A stretch of DNA of 64,000 nucleotides from UBA9611 sp965237595 (GTDB lineage Bacteria; Chloroflexota; Dehalococcoidia; Lucifugimonadales; UBA3495): contig CBDEFY010000004.1 of the NCBI GenBank assembly GCA_965237595.1, forward strand, positions 372,001-436,000. Reading direction: 5' to 3'. The notes under the pieces were generated by a model. It saw nothing but the letters and a program-made list of their open reading frames with translations, searched no databases and had not been told where the DNA came from. Each line of letters opens with the position of its first letter. The stretch's first letter is position 1. A program made the translations under genes and the position numbers. Positions 32,145-40,630 of the stretch are shown here, one piece after another.

Positions 32145-32897
32145 ATGCCGGTCCTTCCCGAATATGACCTCTCCGGCAAGACAGCCATACTGGCGACCTC
32201 CGGCGGAGTCGAGGCTCCCTTCTTGGGACAGGCTCTGACCGAGGGCGGCGCTGTTGTTTTCGCCGTGGCCCGCACCCAGGCCCTCTTGGATGCGGTCCTA
32301 AAGTCCTTGCCGCCAAATTCCAGCGGGGCCGTCATGGACGCCAGCGTTCCCGACAGCGCCAAGAACGTCATGGAGCAGTTCGACCAAGCCCACGAAAAGG
32401 TGGACATCCTGGTCAACGACGCCCGCAGCATGTACGCCCAGCCCTTGGAGCAAATCAGCTTTGACGATTGGGATGCCGTCCAGACCCGCAACACCAAAGC
32501 GCCCTTCCTACTCTCCCAGCAGGTGTTGCCCCGCATGGCCAAGGCCGAATATGGCCGGGTGGTTAACATGGTCTCGGAACTGGCCGAAAGGGGCATGATC
32601 AACGGCTCCGCCTTCGCCGCCAGTCAGGCCGCTGTTCTGGCCCTGACCAGGTCCCTGGCGGTGGAATGGAGCCGGTTCAACATCAGGATCAACGCCATCG
32701 GCACCGGGTTGATCGACACCGAGGGCCAGACTCTTGAAGAACAACAGCAAGAGTTGGTGGTCCGTTACACCCCCCTCCGGCGCAAGGGCACCCCCCAAGA
32801 CGTTGGCCCGTTGCTGGTCTACCTCTGTTCCGAGTCCTGCGATTACTCCACCGGACAACCGGTGTATATTGACGGCGGCCTGAACGCCCACCCCTAG
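32145..32897 (+). CDS. SDR-fold protein lacking the catalytic motifs
   Basis: A 250-residue protein clearly of SDR fold along its length (HEKVDILVNDA, AVEWSRFNIRINAIGTGLI, DYSTGQPVYIDGGLNA). The cofactor loop TGxxxGIG is TSGGVEAP, the NNAG motif is NDAR, and the YxxxK pair is FAASQ, so both Tyr and Lys are gone. The frame is intact with AGGAGA upstream, so it is probably expressed. It may be a non-catalytic or repurposed paralogue, possibly FabI-like in divergence though it lacks that family's motif too. The substrate is unknown. Confidence 0.75.
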   Translation: MPVLPEYDLSGKTAILATSGGVEAPFLGQALTEGGAVVFAVARTQALLDAVLKSLPPNSSGAVMDASVPDSAKNVMEQFDQAHEKVDILVNDARSMYAQPLEQISFDDWDAVQTRNTKAPFLLSQQVLPRMAKAEYGRVVNMVSELAERGMINGSAFAASQAAVLALTRSLAVEWSRFNIRINAIGTGLIDTEGQTLEEQQQELVVRYTPLRRKGTPQDVGPLLVYLCSESCDYSTGQPVYIDGGLNAHP

Positions 32898-32975
32898 GCT
32901 TCGCCGGGCGGCCCGAACGCGCACCCCTAGGCGCCGTTGGAGGGTGAACCACCACGTTCCTCGCACCCTTCGTTC

Positions 32976-33005
32976 TTGGAAGTAACTCCTGGGCTGATGT
33001 ACAAT
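32976..33005 (+). promoter_or_regulatory. Candidate promoter of the his operon
   Basis: TTGGAA (32976-32981), an 18-bp spacer and TACAAT (33000-33005). The start would be near 33012, giving an 88-base leader before hisZ. I see no leader peptide rich in histidine codons and no T-box. Confidence 0.45.
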
Positions 33006-33100
33006 ACCGGGAGTCCCTAGGCGTCTCAATTCATTTCATTCGAGGCGTCCTTCTTTATTTTGGCCCGTATCCCGGCTACCCGCGTACCCCCTATCTAACT

Positions 33101-34345
33101 ATGTACCGCCAACCGGCCCAATCCACCAAGACTGTCTCTCGGCTTCAGGGTATGAACGACCTGTCCGAAGATTCCTGGCGCCGCAAGCTAGAACTTCAGG
33201 ACCGGTTGGGGCAACTCCTCAGCAGTTACGGCTACCAACCTATGGAGACCCCGGTCCTGGAGCCCACCGAGCTTTTCCTGAGGAAGTCGGGCGGGGAATT
33301 GGCCTCCCAGCTATACAGTTTCACCGACGCCGGGAGTAACTCGGTCAGTCTGCGCCCGGAGTTCACCTCGCCCATCATGAGGCACTACCTGGAGAACGCG
33401 GCCAGCATCAGCCTGCCGGCGCGGTGGCAATACTGCGGGCCGGTATTCCGGTTCGACGTCTCCCACCCCGAGGCCAGCGGCCAGTTCACCCAGGTCGGCG
33501 GCGAGTTCATCGGTTCTTCCGAGATCGCCGCCGACGTTGAACTCCTGAATCTCGCCGTGGCCGTGCCGACACAGTTGGGACTGGACGGCTGGAGCTTGCA
33601 ACTTGCCGACCTGGACATACTCAACAGCCTGCTGGACCCGGTGGGAGTTTCCGAGCGTGCCCGGTCCTTCATCATCCAAAGCATGCCCCGGCTGAGGGAA
33701 GGGCGCTCCGCAGTGCCCAAGCCCTTAGAACAAGGCCGGCACCTGCACCTCGTCGGTGGGACCAACGGTTCCATAAACTCGGGGTACCGAGATTCCGAGG
33801 ACGCCGCGCTGCGCCAGGCGGTCCAAGGCCTGGACGACGCTCAGGCCAGGACTGTGCTGCTGGGCCTGCTGCAATGGAACTCGGCCGACCAACTGGGCCA
33901 GCGCACCCCCGAAGAGGTGGTGGAGCGTTTGCTCCGAAAAATCCGGGGCACCGATAGCGAGGACAAGCTGCGTCAGGGACTGGAACTGGCCAGCGACTTG
34001 GCGGTAATCAAGGGCGAGCCTGAACCGGCGCTGGATTCGGTCAGGAAAACTTTGGCATCGGCCGGGGCCAACCAAGATGCCGCCAACCGCCTGTCGGAGA
34101 TAATAGGCCTCGTGTCTAACGGGCCCGACGCCAAAGGACTCATCATGTTGGACTTTGGCTTGGTCCGCGGCCTGGCCTATTACAACGGAGGGATATTCGA
34201 GGTCACCCACCCCGGCTGGCCGGGTACCCTGGGCGGCGGCGGCCGGTACGACACCCTTTCCAAGGTACTGGGCAGCGACGAGGCGGTCCCGGCCCTGGGT
34301 TTCGCCTACAACCTGGACGCGCTCATTGCTCTCGGAGCGAAATAG
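33101..34345 (+). CDS. hisZ: ATP phosphoribosyltransferase regulatory subunit HisZ
   Basis: A 414-residue HisRS-like protein without tRNA-synthetase capacity, the regulatory partner of HisG in the first step of histidine synthesis. The HisRS fold is seen in YGYQPMETPVLEPTELFLRK and in the motif 2-like LRPEFTSPIMRHYL. The HisRS histidine-binding motif is changed to VRGLAYYNGGIFEV, and the C-terminal anticodon domain is missing. Its place directly before hisG supports HisZ over HisS. The ATG at 33101 lacks a good ribosome-binding site; a Met at residue 18 is an alternative. Confidence 0.88.
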   Translation: MYRQPAQSTKTVSRLQGMNDLSEDSWRRKLELQDRLGQLLSSYGYQPMETPVLEPTELFLRKSGGELASQLYSFTDAGSNSVSLRPEFTSPIMRHYLENAASISLPARWQYCGPVFRFDVSHPEASGQFTQVGGEFIGSSEIAADVELLNLAVAVPTQLGLDGWSLQLADLDILNSLLDPVGVSERARSFIIQSMPRLREGRSAVPKPLEQGRHLHLVGGTNGSINSGYRDSEDAALRQAVQGLDDAQARTVLLGLLQWNSADQLGQRTPEEVVERLLRKIRGTDSEDKLRQGLELASDLAVIKGEPEPALDSVRKTLASAGANQDAANRLSEIIGLVSNGPDAKGLIMLDFGLVRGLAYYNGGIFEVTHPGWPGTLGGGGRYDTLSKVLGSDEAVPALGFAYNLDALIALGAK

Positions 34346-34354
34346 GCCGGAAGA

Positions 34355-35398
34355 TTGACTATTCAAGACCAAAATAAGAACCACGGACCTGGGCCGCTGC
34401 GCATAGTTCTGCCCAGCGATGGCGAGTTGTACGATTCGACCCTCAGTTTCATGAGCGCCTGCGGTTTGCCGGTCTCCCGTCCCAACACTCGGCGCTATAC
34501 CGGCACGGTCCCCGCCATCCCCGGGGTGGCGGTGCTGTTCCAGCGCACCGCCGACGTCACCCAAAAGGTGGAGGAGGGCAGCGCGGAACTGGGCGTGACA
34601 GGCTTGGACCGGGTATTGGAATACCGCAGTGACGAGTCGCGGGCGGCGGTGTTGATTGAAGACCTGCGATACGCCCGGTGCGAGTTCGTCATGGCGGTGC
34701 CCGATTCCTGGATGGACGTGACTTCCCTTTCCGACTTGGCCGACCTAGCCTTGGAGTTCCGTCAGGAGGGCAAGCAGCTCCGCATCGCCACCAAGTACCC
34801 ACGGCTATTGAGGAGCTACCTGTACGAGCGGGGCATCAACTATTTCACCTTGGTCCCGGCCAGCGGCGCCATGGAAGCGGCCCCGGCGGCCGGTTACGCA
34901 GACCTGATCGCCGACCTCACGGCCACTGGGGTCACCCTGCGGGAGAATCAGCTCAAAACCCTGGACGAGGGCACAATATTGGCCTCCCAGGCGTGCCTCA
35001 TCGCCAACCCGGTAATGCTTTCGGCGTCCAGAGAGGCCCTGGCCTTGGCCCGTTCCATCGCCGAGTTGATGGAGGGCCATCTGCGGGCGGAACCCTACTA
35101 CCGGGTCACCGCCAACGTGCGTGGCTCTTCGCCGGAGGAGGTCAGCTCAATGGTGCTGGCCCGTCCCGGTCTGGCCGGGCTGCGCGGCCCCACTGTCGCC
35201 AGGGTCTACAACGTTGAGGAGCAGGACTGGTACAACGTGAGCCTGTTAATCAAGAAAAGTCAGCTTCTGGAAGCAGTCGACCACCTGCGCGACTGCGGGG
35301 CCATCGACGTGGCCGCATCCCAGTTGAGCTACCTGTTCGACGGTCACTCCGAGGCTTACAAAACCCTCTTCGGCGAGGACACAAAAATCCACAGTTAA
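34355..35398 (+). CDS. hisG: ATP phosphoribosyltransferase HisG, long form
   Basis: A 347-residue HisG that condenses ATP with PRPP. The catalytic domains are recognisable (RIVLPSDGELYDSTLSFM, EEGSAELGVTGLDRV, RIATKYPRLLRSYL, and the PRPP loop region VPASGAMEAAPAAGYADLI). About 70 C-terminal residues (SMVLARPGLAGLRGPTVA..., QLLEAVDHLRDCGAIDV) match the HisG_C regulatory domain of the long form. The long form normally works without HisZ, so the presence of both is odd. The start is TTG. Ten bases separate it from hisZ. Confidence 0.9.
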   Translation: MTIQDQNKNHGPGPLRIVLPSDGELYDSTLSFMSACGLPVSRPNTRRYTGTVPAIPGVAVLFQRTADVTQKVEEGSAELGVTGLDRVLEYRSDESRAAVLIEDLRYARCEFVMAVPDSWMDVTSLSDLADLALEFRQEGKQLRIATKYPRLLRSYLYERGINYFTLVPASGAMEAAPAAGYADLIADLTATGVTLRENQLKTLDEGTILASQACLIANPVMLSASREALALARSIAELMEGHLRAEPYYRVTANVRGSSPEEVSSMVLARPGLAGLRGPTVARVYNVEEQDWYNVSLLIKKSQLLEAVDHLRDCGAIDVAASQLSYLFDGHSEAYKTLFGEDTKIHS

Positions 35399-36181
35399 AT
35401 GGGTCGAGAGCCTTTTAAGATAATGCCAAACCTGCCGATGCACATATATCTGGCCAACCAGATAGCTGAGCAGCTGGACCTCAGCTACGTTTACGACCAC
35501 CTCGGGAGCTACTTCCTGGGTTCCACCACCCCAGACATCCGGGCCATGACCAAGTGGCCCAGAGAGCAGACCCACTTCGCGCCGCTGTCGGTGGCAGAGG
35601 TCGGCACCGGGACCAGGACCATGTTCCGGATGCACCCCGAGTTGAGCCAAGACATATCGCCCGCCACCCGGGCCTTTCTGGTCGGTTACGTCTCCCATCT
35701 GGCGGCGGACGAGGTCTGGATCACCAGCGTGTTCCGGCCTCATTTCGACACGTCCCTGGAGCACAGCCGAATAACCGATGATGAAGTTGAAGCCAACATC
35801 TGGGACCGGGCGTTGCAACTGGACATGGACCGGCAGACTCTGCCCCGACTGAACGGAGAGACCAACCCCCAGGAGGCGATGATCTGCGCCGACGAGGACG
35901 TGTCGGTGGCCTTCTTGGAGGACGGCCTCCTGACCGAATGGAAGGACTGGGTGCGGCGGTTCATGGGCTGGGAGTTCACCTGGGACCGGTTGAAACGGGC
36001 CCTGAACCGGTTGTATCGTGATGATGAAGACGTGCAACGGACCGTGGGCCGGTTCTTGGAAGGGATGCCCCGCAGTCTGGAACAGGTCTACCAGAAGGTC
36101 CCCGAGGGTGAGGTAACCGCCTACCAGCAACGGGCCGTGGCCGCCACCATCGCCCAAGTCCGGGAATTCGTGCCGGAATAG
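35399..36181 (+). CDS. Zinc-dependent phospholipase C-like protein
   Basis: A 260-residue protein resembling the bacterial zinc-dependent phospholipase C (S1/P1 nuclease-like, all-helical) family. The features are the early MHIYLANQIAEQL, GSYFLGSTTPDIR, a His in REQTHFAP, and VGYVSHLAADEVWI with its putative metal His and Asp. There is no signal peptide, so it is cytoplasmic and may not be a lipase at all. The ATG is one base after the hisG stop, so it belongs to the his operon. Why such a protein sits between hisG and hisD is unclear. Confidence 0.65.
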   Translation: MGREPFKIMPNLPMHIYLANQIAEQLDLSYVYDHLGSYFLGSTTPDIRAMTKWPREQTHFAPLSVAEVGTGTRTMFRMHPELSQDISPATRAFLVGYVSHLAADEVWITSVFRPHFDTSLEHSRITDDEVEANIWDRALQLDMDRQTLPRLNGETNPQEAMICADEDVSVAFLEDGLLTEWKDWVRRFMGWEFTWDRLKRALNRLYRDDEDVQRTVGRFLEGMPRSLEQVYQKVPEGEVTAYQQRAVAATIAQVREFVPE

Positions 36182-36278
36182 TGCCATGACCAGAAGGATT
36201 TGAAACTCTGCGCAACGCCCCCATCCGGTCCCCGGATAATGGAGCCCTGATGAGCACACGAAGAATGGAGAAGCCCCT

Positions 36279-37619
36279 TTGCCCCTTAACGTGATACACG
36301 GAATCCAGAACGCCGAGACCGTTCTGGTCCGCACCGACCCCGTGGACCTGGACTCGCTGCCCGAGTCGGTATTGGCCCGCACCGAAGAGGCCTTTGGTAA
36401 GGGAGTGACCCCGGAGCAGGCGGTGCATCAGATGCTGGGCGACGTGCGCGAAAAAGGCGACGCCGCTGTGTTGCGCTACGCCAAACTCCTGGACGGCTCG
36501 GACCTGGAAGACTTCCGGGTGACCGAAGGTCAAAAGGCCCAGGCCAGAGACTCTGTCAGCAAAGAACTACGGGAATCATTGGAATTGGCCGCCAAACGGG
36601 TGCGCAGTTTCCACGAAGCTACCCTGCCCAGCGAATGGGTCGACCGCGAACAGGGCCTGGGCGAATTGCTACGGCCCTTGGACCGGGTGGGCCTCTATGC
36701 TCCCGGCGGCAGCGCCGCCTACCCTTCCACTGTGTTGATGACGGCTGTTCCGGCAAGGGTGGCCGGCGTCCGCGAGGTCATACTGTGCACGCCGCCCCAA
36801 CGCGGGCAAGCATTGAACCCGGCGGTCATCGTCGCCGCCGAGATTGCTGGGGTGGACGCCCTCTATCAAGTGGGCGGGGTCCCGGCCATCGCGGCCATGG
36901 CCTACGGTACCAAGTCGGTGCCCAAGGTCGACAAGATTTGCGGCCCTGGCAACATCTTCGTGGCCTACGCCAAGAAGCTGGTCCAAGGCCAGGTGGACAT
37001 CGATGGGGTGTTCGGCCCCACCGAGACGATTGTGCTGGCCGACAAGACCGCCAACGCCAGTTTCTGCGCCGCCGACCTCATCGCCCAAGCGGAGCACGAC
37101 CCTCTGGCCACCGCAATCTTGATTACCAACAGTCAAAATCTGATTGACCAAATGGAGACAGAGGTCGACCGGATGTTGACCTCCCTGCCGCGGGGCGACG
37201 TGGCTAAGGCGGCTCTGGACCGCCAGGGACGGGTCGTGTTGGTCGATTCATTGGACGACGCCGTGCACCTGGCGAACCGGATTGCTCCGGAGCACCTGTG
37301 CCTGCTGGTTGACGACCCTTGGTCTTGGGTCGGCAAGGTCAAGCACGCCGGCGGCCTGTTCCTTGGTGAGTTCTCCCCGGAGGTCATGGGCGACTACATC
37401 GCCGGACCCAGTCACGTTATGCCCACCGGAGGCACCGCCCGGTTCGGGTCTGCCCTCAGCGTGCACCATTTCTTGCGTACCATGCCGGTGGTCGGCCTCA
37501 GCCCCGCCGAGTTCCAGAAGCTGGGCCAAGCCGCCGTGCACATCGCCGAAGCGGAGGGGCTCAGCGGCCACGCCAGCGCCATTCAGGTGAGGCTCGATTC
37601 GCTGGCCAAGGGCGCCTAA
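36279..37619 (+). CDS. hisD: Histidinol dehydrogenase
   Basis: HisD (446 aa) carries out the last two oxidations of histidine synthesis with NAD. It shows PLDRVGLYAPGGSAAYPSTV, the family signature around ICGPGNIFVAYAKKLVQG, and GPTETIVLADKTANASFCA. Zinc and substrate residues lie in LIAQAEHDPLATAI, and the ISGPSHVMPT-type loop reads IAGPSHVMPTGGTARF. The TTG start follows GGAG. It lies about 100 bp after the PLC-like gene. Confidence 0.96.
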   Translation: MPLNVIHGIQNAETVLVRTDPVDLDSLPESVLARTEEAFGKGVTPEQAVHQMLGDVREKGDAAVLRYAKLLDGSDLEDFRVTEGQKAQARDSVSKELRESLELAAKRVRSFHEATLPSEWVDREQGLGELLRPLDRVGLYAPGGSAAYPSTVLMTAVPARVAGVREVILCTPPQRGQALNPAVIVAAEIAGVDALYQVGGVPAIAAMAYGTKSVPKVDKICGPGNIFVAYAKKLVQGQVDIDGVFGPTETIVLADKTANASFCAADLIAQAEHDPLATAILITNSQNLIDQMETEVDRMLTSLPRGDVAKAALDRQGRVVLVDSLDDAVHLANRIAPEHLCLLVDDPWSWVGKVKHAGGLFLGEFSPEVMGDYIAGPSHVMPTGGTARFGSALSVHHFLRTMPVVGLSPAEFQKLGQAAVHIAEAEGLSGHASAIQVRLDSLAKGA

Positions 37620-37645
37620 GGCATATCTAGACCAGGCAATTAGAG

Positions 37646-38749
37646 ATGACCCAGAGTAAAACATCCCAAGATATGCCGTCGATGCTGCCCCACATTCAGG
37701 CGCTGGAGACCTATGAGGGTGTCGACCCCATGGAGGTCCTGGCCGAACGGGCCGGGATCCCCCAGGAGAAAATCATCCGCCTGAACGGCAACGAGAACCC
37801 CTACGGGCCCTCGCCCAAAGTGGCCGAGGCTTTGGGCCGTTTCCAGAATTTCAACTACTATCCAGACCCAGAGCAGCGCAACCTGCGCCGGGTGCTTTCG
37901 GGCTACTTGAACGTGGACCCGGAACGGATTGTGGCGGGCAACGGCAGCGACGAGATGATTGACCTATTGCTGCGCATGTATGTGGGCGTCGGCGACAACG
38001 TCATCATCCCCACTCCGACCTTCGGCATGTACTCCTTCTCGGCGGGCATCTGCGGCGGCGAGGCCATCGCGGTGGAAAGGGACGCCAACTTTGAGATTGA
38101 CTTGGAGGCCATGAAATCGGCCATCACCGCCAAGAGCAAAATCATATTCTTGGCCTCGCCCAACAATCCCACCGGCAACATCATTCCCGAGGCCCAGATC
38201 AGGGCCCTGTTGGGCACGGGACTGCTGGTGGTTATGGACGAAGCCTACTTCGAGTTCTGCGGTGAGACCGCTATTCCGTTATTGTCCGAGTTCAAGAACC
38301 TGGTGGTGCTGCGGACGTTCAGCAAATGGGCCGGACTGGCGGGACTGCGGATCGGCGTGGGCGCCATGGACCCTGACCTGGCCGCCACCATGATGGCCAT
38401 GAAACCGCCGTACAACGTTAATCTGGCCGCCGAGGTTGCCCTGACGACCTCTCTGGAGGACACCCCCGGCCTTTTGGAACGGGTGCGGCAGATAGTGGCT
38501 GAGCGCGACCGGATGATGCGGCGCCTGCAAGAGATACCCAACCTGACGCCCTGGCCGTCGCGGGCCAATTTCATCCTCTGTCAGGTGCCCGAAGGACGCG
38601 GCAAAGAAATCTTCGAGAGTCTATGCAGCAGGGGAATTTTCCTGCGCTACTGGGGGAACGGCCGGTTGAAGGACTTTATCCGGACCAGCATCGGTCTGCC
38701 CCATGAGACCGATGCCGTGGTGGAGGCATTCGCGGAGTTGTGTGCCTAA
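37646..38749 (+). CDS. hisC: Histidinol-phosphate aminotransferase
   Basis: HisC (367 aa) is a fold-type I PLP enzyme converting imidazole-acetol phosphate to histidinol phosphate. It shows IIRLNGNENPYGPSPKV, the VAGNGSDEMIDLLLRMY loop, LASPNNPTGNI, the Asp/Tyr in VVMDEAYFEF and the PLP lysine in RTFSKWAGLAGLRIG. The C-terminal RTSIGLPHETDAV contributes the substrate Arg. It is 26 bp after hisD. Confidence 0.95.
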   Translation: MTQSKTSQDMPSMLPHIQALETYEGVDPMEVLAERAGIPQEKIIRLNGNENPYGPSPKVAEALGRFQNFNYYPDPEQRNLRRVLSGYLNVDPERIVAGNGSDEMIDLLLRMYVGVGDNVIIPTPTFGMYSFSAGICGGEAIAVERDANFEIDLEAMKSAITAKSKIIFLASPNNPTGNIIPEAQIRALLGTGLLVVMDEAYFEFCGETAIPLLSEFKNLVVLRTFSKWAGLAGLRIGVGAMDPDLAATMMAMKPPYNVNLAAEVALTTSLEDTPGLLERVRQIVAERDRMMRRLQEIPNLTPWPSRANFILCQVPEGRGKEIFESLCSRGIFLRYWGNGRLKDFIRTSIGLPHETDAVVEAFAELCA

Positions 38750-38792
38750 ATTGCACGCCTAGACCGTGTGACTGGATCTTGAGGAGAAAGAG

Positions 38793-39422
38793 ATGCCGCC
38801 TAGAAAACCGGCACTGGCCAAGAATAACGGCCGGACTGCGACCATCGAGCGCAAGACCGGCGAGACCGAGATTACGCTAACCCTGAACCTGGACGGCCAG
38901 GGCGTGTATGACGTGGACACCGGGAACGGTTTCCTCGACCACATGGTCAGCCAGATATCCCGCCACGGTTTGATTGACATAACACTCCGGGCCAAGGGAG
39001 ACGTTCACACCGGCTGGCACCACTTGGTGGAGGACGTGGCCATCACCCTGGGCCGGGCGTTCAATGAGGCCTTGGGCGACGCCCGGGGCATCCGCCGCAT
39101 GGGCCACGCCATTGTGCCATTGGATGAGACACTGGCCATGGTGGCCCTGGACTGTAGCGGCCGGGGCTACGCGGTGATTGACACGACTCTGGACGACACC
39201 ATAGTGGAGACGCTGCCCGGCGCGTTGGTGAAGCACTTCTTCGAGTCCTTCGCCCTGGAGGGAAAGATAAACCTCCACGCCCAAATCATGGCCGGGATCA
39301 GCCCCCACCACAAAGCCGAGGCGCTGTGCAAGGCCCTGGCCCAGTCCCTCCGCGACGCCCTAGAGCCGGACCCCCGTGCCCCCTCCCAGATCCCCAGCAC
39401 CAAGGGGACCCTCAGCGGGTAA
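38793..39422 (+). CDS. hisB: Imidazoleglycerol-phosphate dehydratase
   Basis: HisB (209 aa, dehydratase domain only, no phosphatase) makes imidazole-acetol phosphate. The manganese-ligand motifs are intact: NGFLDHMVSQISRHG, WHHLVEDVAITLG, LDCSGRGY and GISPHHKAEALCKAL. GAGGAGAAAGAG lies before the ATG. It is the last his gene here; hisA, hisF, hisH and hisI are not in the window. Confidence 0.96.
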   Translation: MPPRKPALAKNNGRTATIERKTGETEITLTLNLDGQGVYDVDTGNGFLDHMVSQISRHGLIDITLRAKGDVHTGWHHLVEDVAITLGRAFNEALGDARGIRRMGHAIVPLDETLAMVALDCSGRGYAVIDTTLDDTIVETLPGALVKHFFESFALEGKINLHAQIMAGISPHHKAEALCKALAQSLRDALEPDPRAPSQIPSTKGTLSG

Positions 39423-39458
39423 GTTCTCTCTAGCCGGGTCGTTCTCTTCCCCCAGCAC

Positions 39459-39636
39459 GGGGCTTTGCCTCAAACCTGTCATTCTGAGGAGCGCCGTAGG
39501 CCGACGAAGAATCTCGTTTCAGCTGGGAATGACGGAGCAGGGAGAACGAGACCCCTCGCTACGTTCGGGGTGAGAAAGGGAGGCGTACATAGCTCAATGT
39601 CACGGGCCATGCTTATTACTTTTGAGGCAAAGCCCC
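39459..39636. mobile_element. MITE-like element, copy 2
   Basis: A 178-bp element with perfect 16-bp terminal inverted repeats, GGGGCTTTGCCTCAAA at 39459-39474 and its complement at 39621-39636. It has no coding capacity. The interior shares blocks with copy 1 at 28584, including TCATTCTGAGGAG and GAAGAATCTCGTTTC. The tips resemble the 18-bp repeats around the transposase at 29820 (12 of 14 positions). It lies between hisB and the convergent hydratase gene. Confidence 0.8.
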
Positions 39637-39664
39637 GGCGCGGGGGAAGGGATTCTCGCCCGGC

Positions 39665-40438
39665 TTACGGACGGCCCTTCCTGGCGATGAACTCCGGGAA
39701 GGCGTCCTCGACTCCGTAGCCCTTGACCACGTTGGTGGTGTAGTCCCGCTCGTTCTCCCACATGCCCCGCAGGTCGGCGGTCTTGTCTTTGAGCAGAATC
39801 TGCTTGATGCCCATCACCGACTCTCGGCGGTGCTTGGCGATGGTTGCCGCAATCTCCATGGTCTTAGCCCGAAGTTCGTCGGCAGGCACCAGATGGTTCA
39901 ACAGCCCCACGCGGTAGGCCTCCTCGGCTTCCACCACCCGCCCCGTGAACAAGAATTCCTTGGCGATGGGCCAGCCGACCTGGTTGGTTAGGGTCCAAGT
40001 GCAATTGATGCGGCCGTAAGCCACGGCCAGGAACCGGAACTTGGTGTTCTCGCAGCCAATCCGGATGTCGAGGCAAGAAGCCAGCACCGACCCGCCGCCG
40101 TAGGCCAGTCCGTTCATCATCCCGATAACCGGCTTGGGCGAGGCGGATATCTCGTACATCCATTGCGATTGTTCCGCCGACCGGACGTCCCGATCCTCAT
40201 CGGTGCGTTCCCGGGCGTCGACCCGCTGCTCATGAATGTCGCCTCCGGCGGAAAAGGCCCGGTCTCCCGAGCCGGTGATCACGATGCAGCCGATGTTTTC
40301 GTCGCCATTGGCCGCCATCACCGCGTCGTGGAGCTCCTCGTCCAACTTGTGGTTCATGGCGTTTAGGACCTCGGGACGGTTCATGGTGATGACCGCCACG
40401 CCTTCTTCGTTCTCCACCAGGATGTGTTCGTAAGCCAT
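39665..40438 (-). CDS. Enoyl-CoA hydratase/isomerase family protein
   Basis: A 257-residue crotonase-fold protein. NRPEVLNAMN, the oxyanion-hole segments FSAGGDIHE and NGLAYGGGSVLASCLDIR, and RVVEAEEAYRVGLLNHLV are typical. The two glutamates of true hydratases appear to be missing: GGGxELA is GGGSVLA, and the usual PE after the FG loop is replaced in AYGRINCTWTL. It is therefore probably not a standard hydratase; isomerase, hydrolase or dehalogenase activities are possible in this superfamily. It is convergent with the his operon. Confidence 0.82.
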   Translation of the reverse strand: MAYEHILVENEEGVAVITMNRPEVLNAMNHKLDEELHDAVMAANGDENIGCIVITGSGDRAFSAGGDIHEQRVDARERTDEDRDVRSAEQSQWMYEISASPKPVIGMMNGLAYGGGSVLASCLDIRIGCENTKFRFLAVAYGRINCTWTLTNQVGWPIAKEFLFTGRVVEAEEAYRVGLLNHLVPADELRAKTMEIAATIAKHRRESVMGIKQILLKDKTADLRGMWENERDYTTNVVKGYGVEDAFPEFIARKGRP

Positions 40439-40630
40439 TTGTTCGCCCCCATGTAACCTTCCCTCTAGCGGGGGAAGGAATCTTTCTCGAGTCTGTGTTG
40501 CACCCCGATTTTAAGGTTGGGACCGTGGCTAGTCAATTTGGGCAAGTTTGACACCCGCTTATGGTAAACTGCCAACGAGTATGCTCAGGCGTGCGGAGAG
40601 AGACACCACCGTATCTTGGAGGTACCTGGG

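Noticed and set aside
33101..34345. HisRS (hisS) as the product
   Set aside because: The HisRS histidine-binding motif is altered, the anticodon-binding domain is absent, and hisG follows directly.
40548..40570. TTGACA followed by TAAACT as a promoter for the ThDP gene
   Set aside because: The spacing is only 11 bp, too short for sigma-70.
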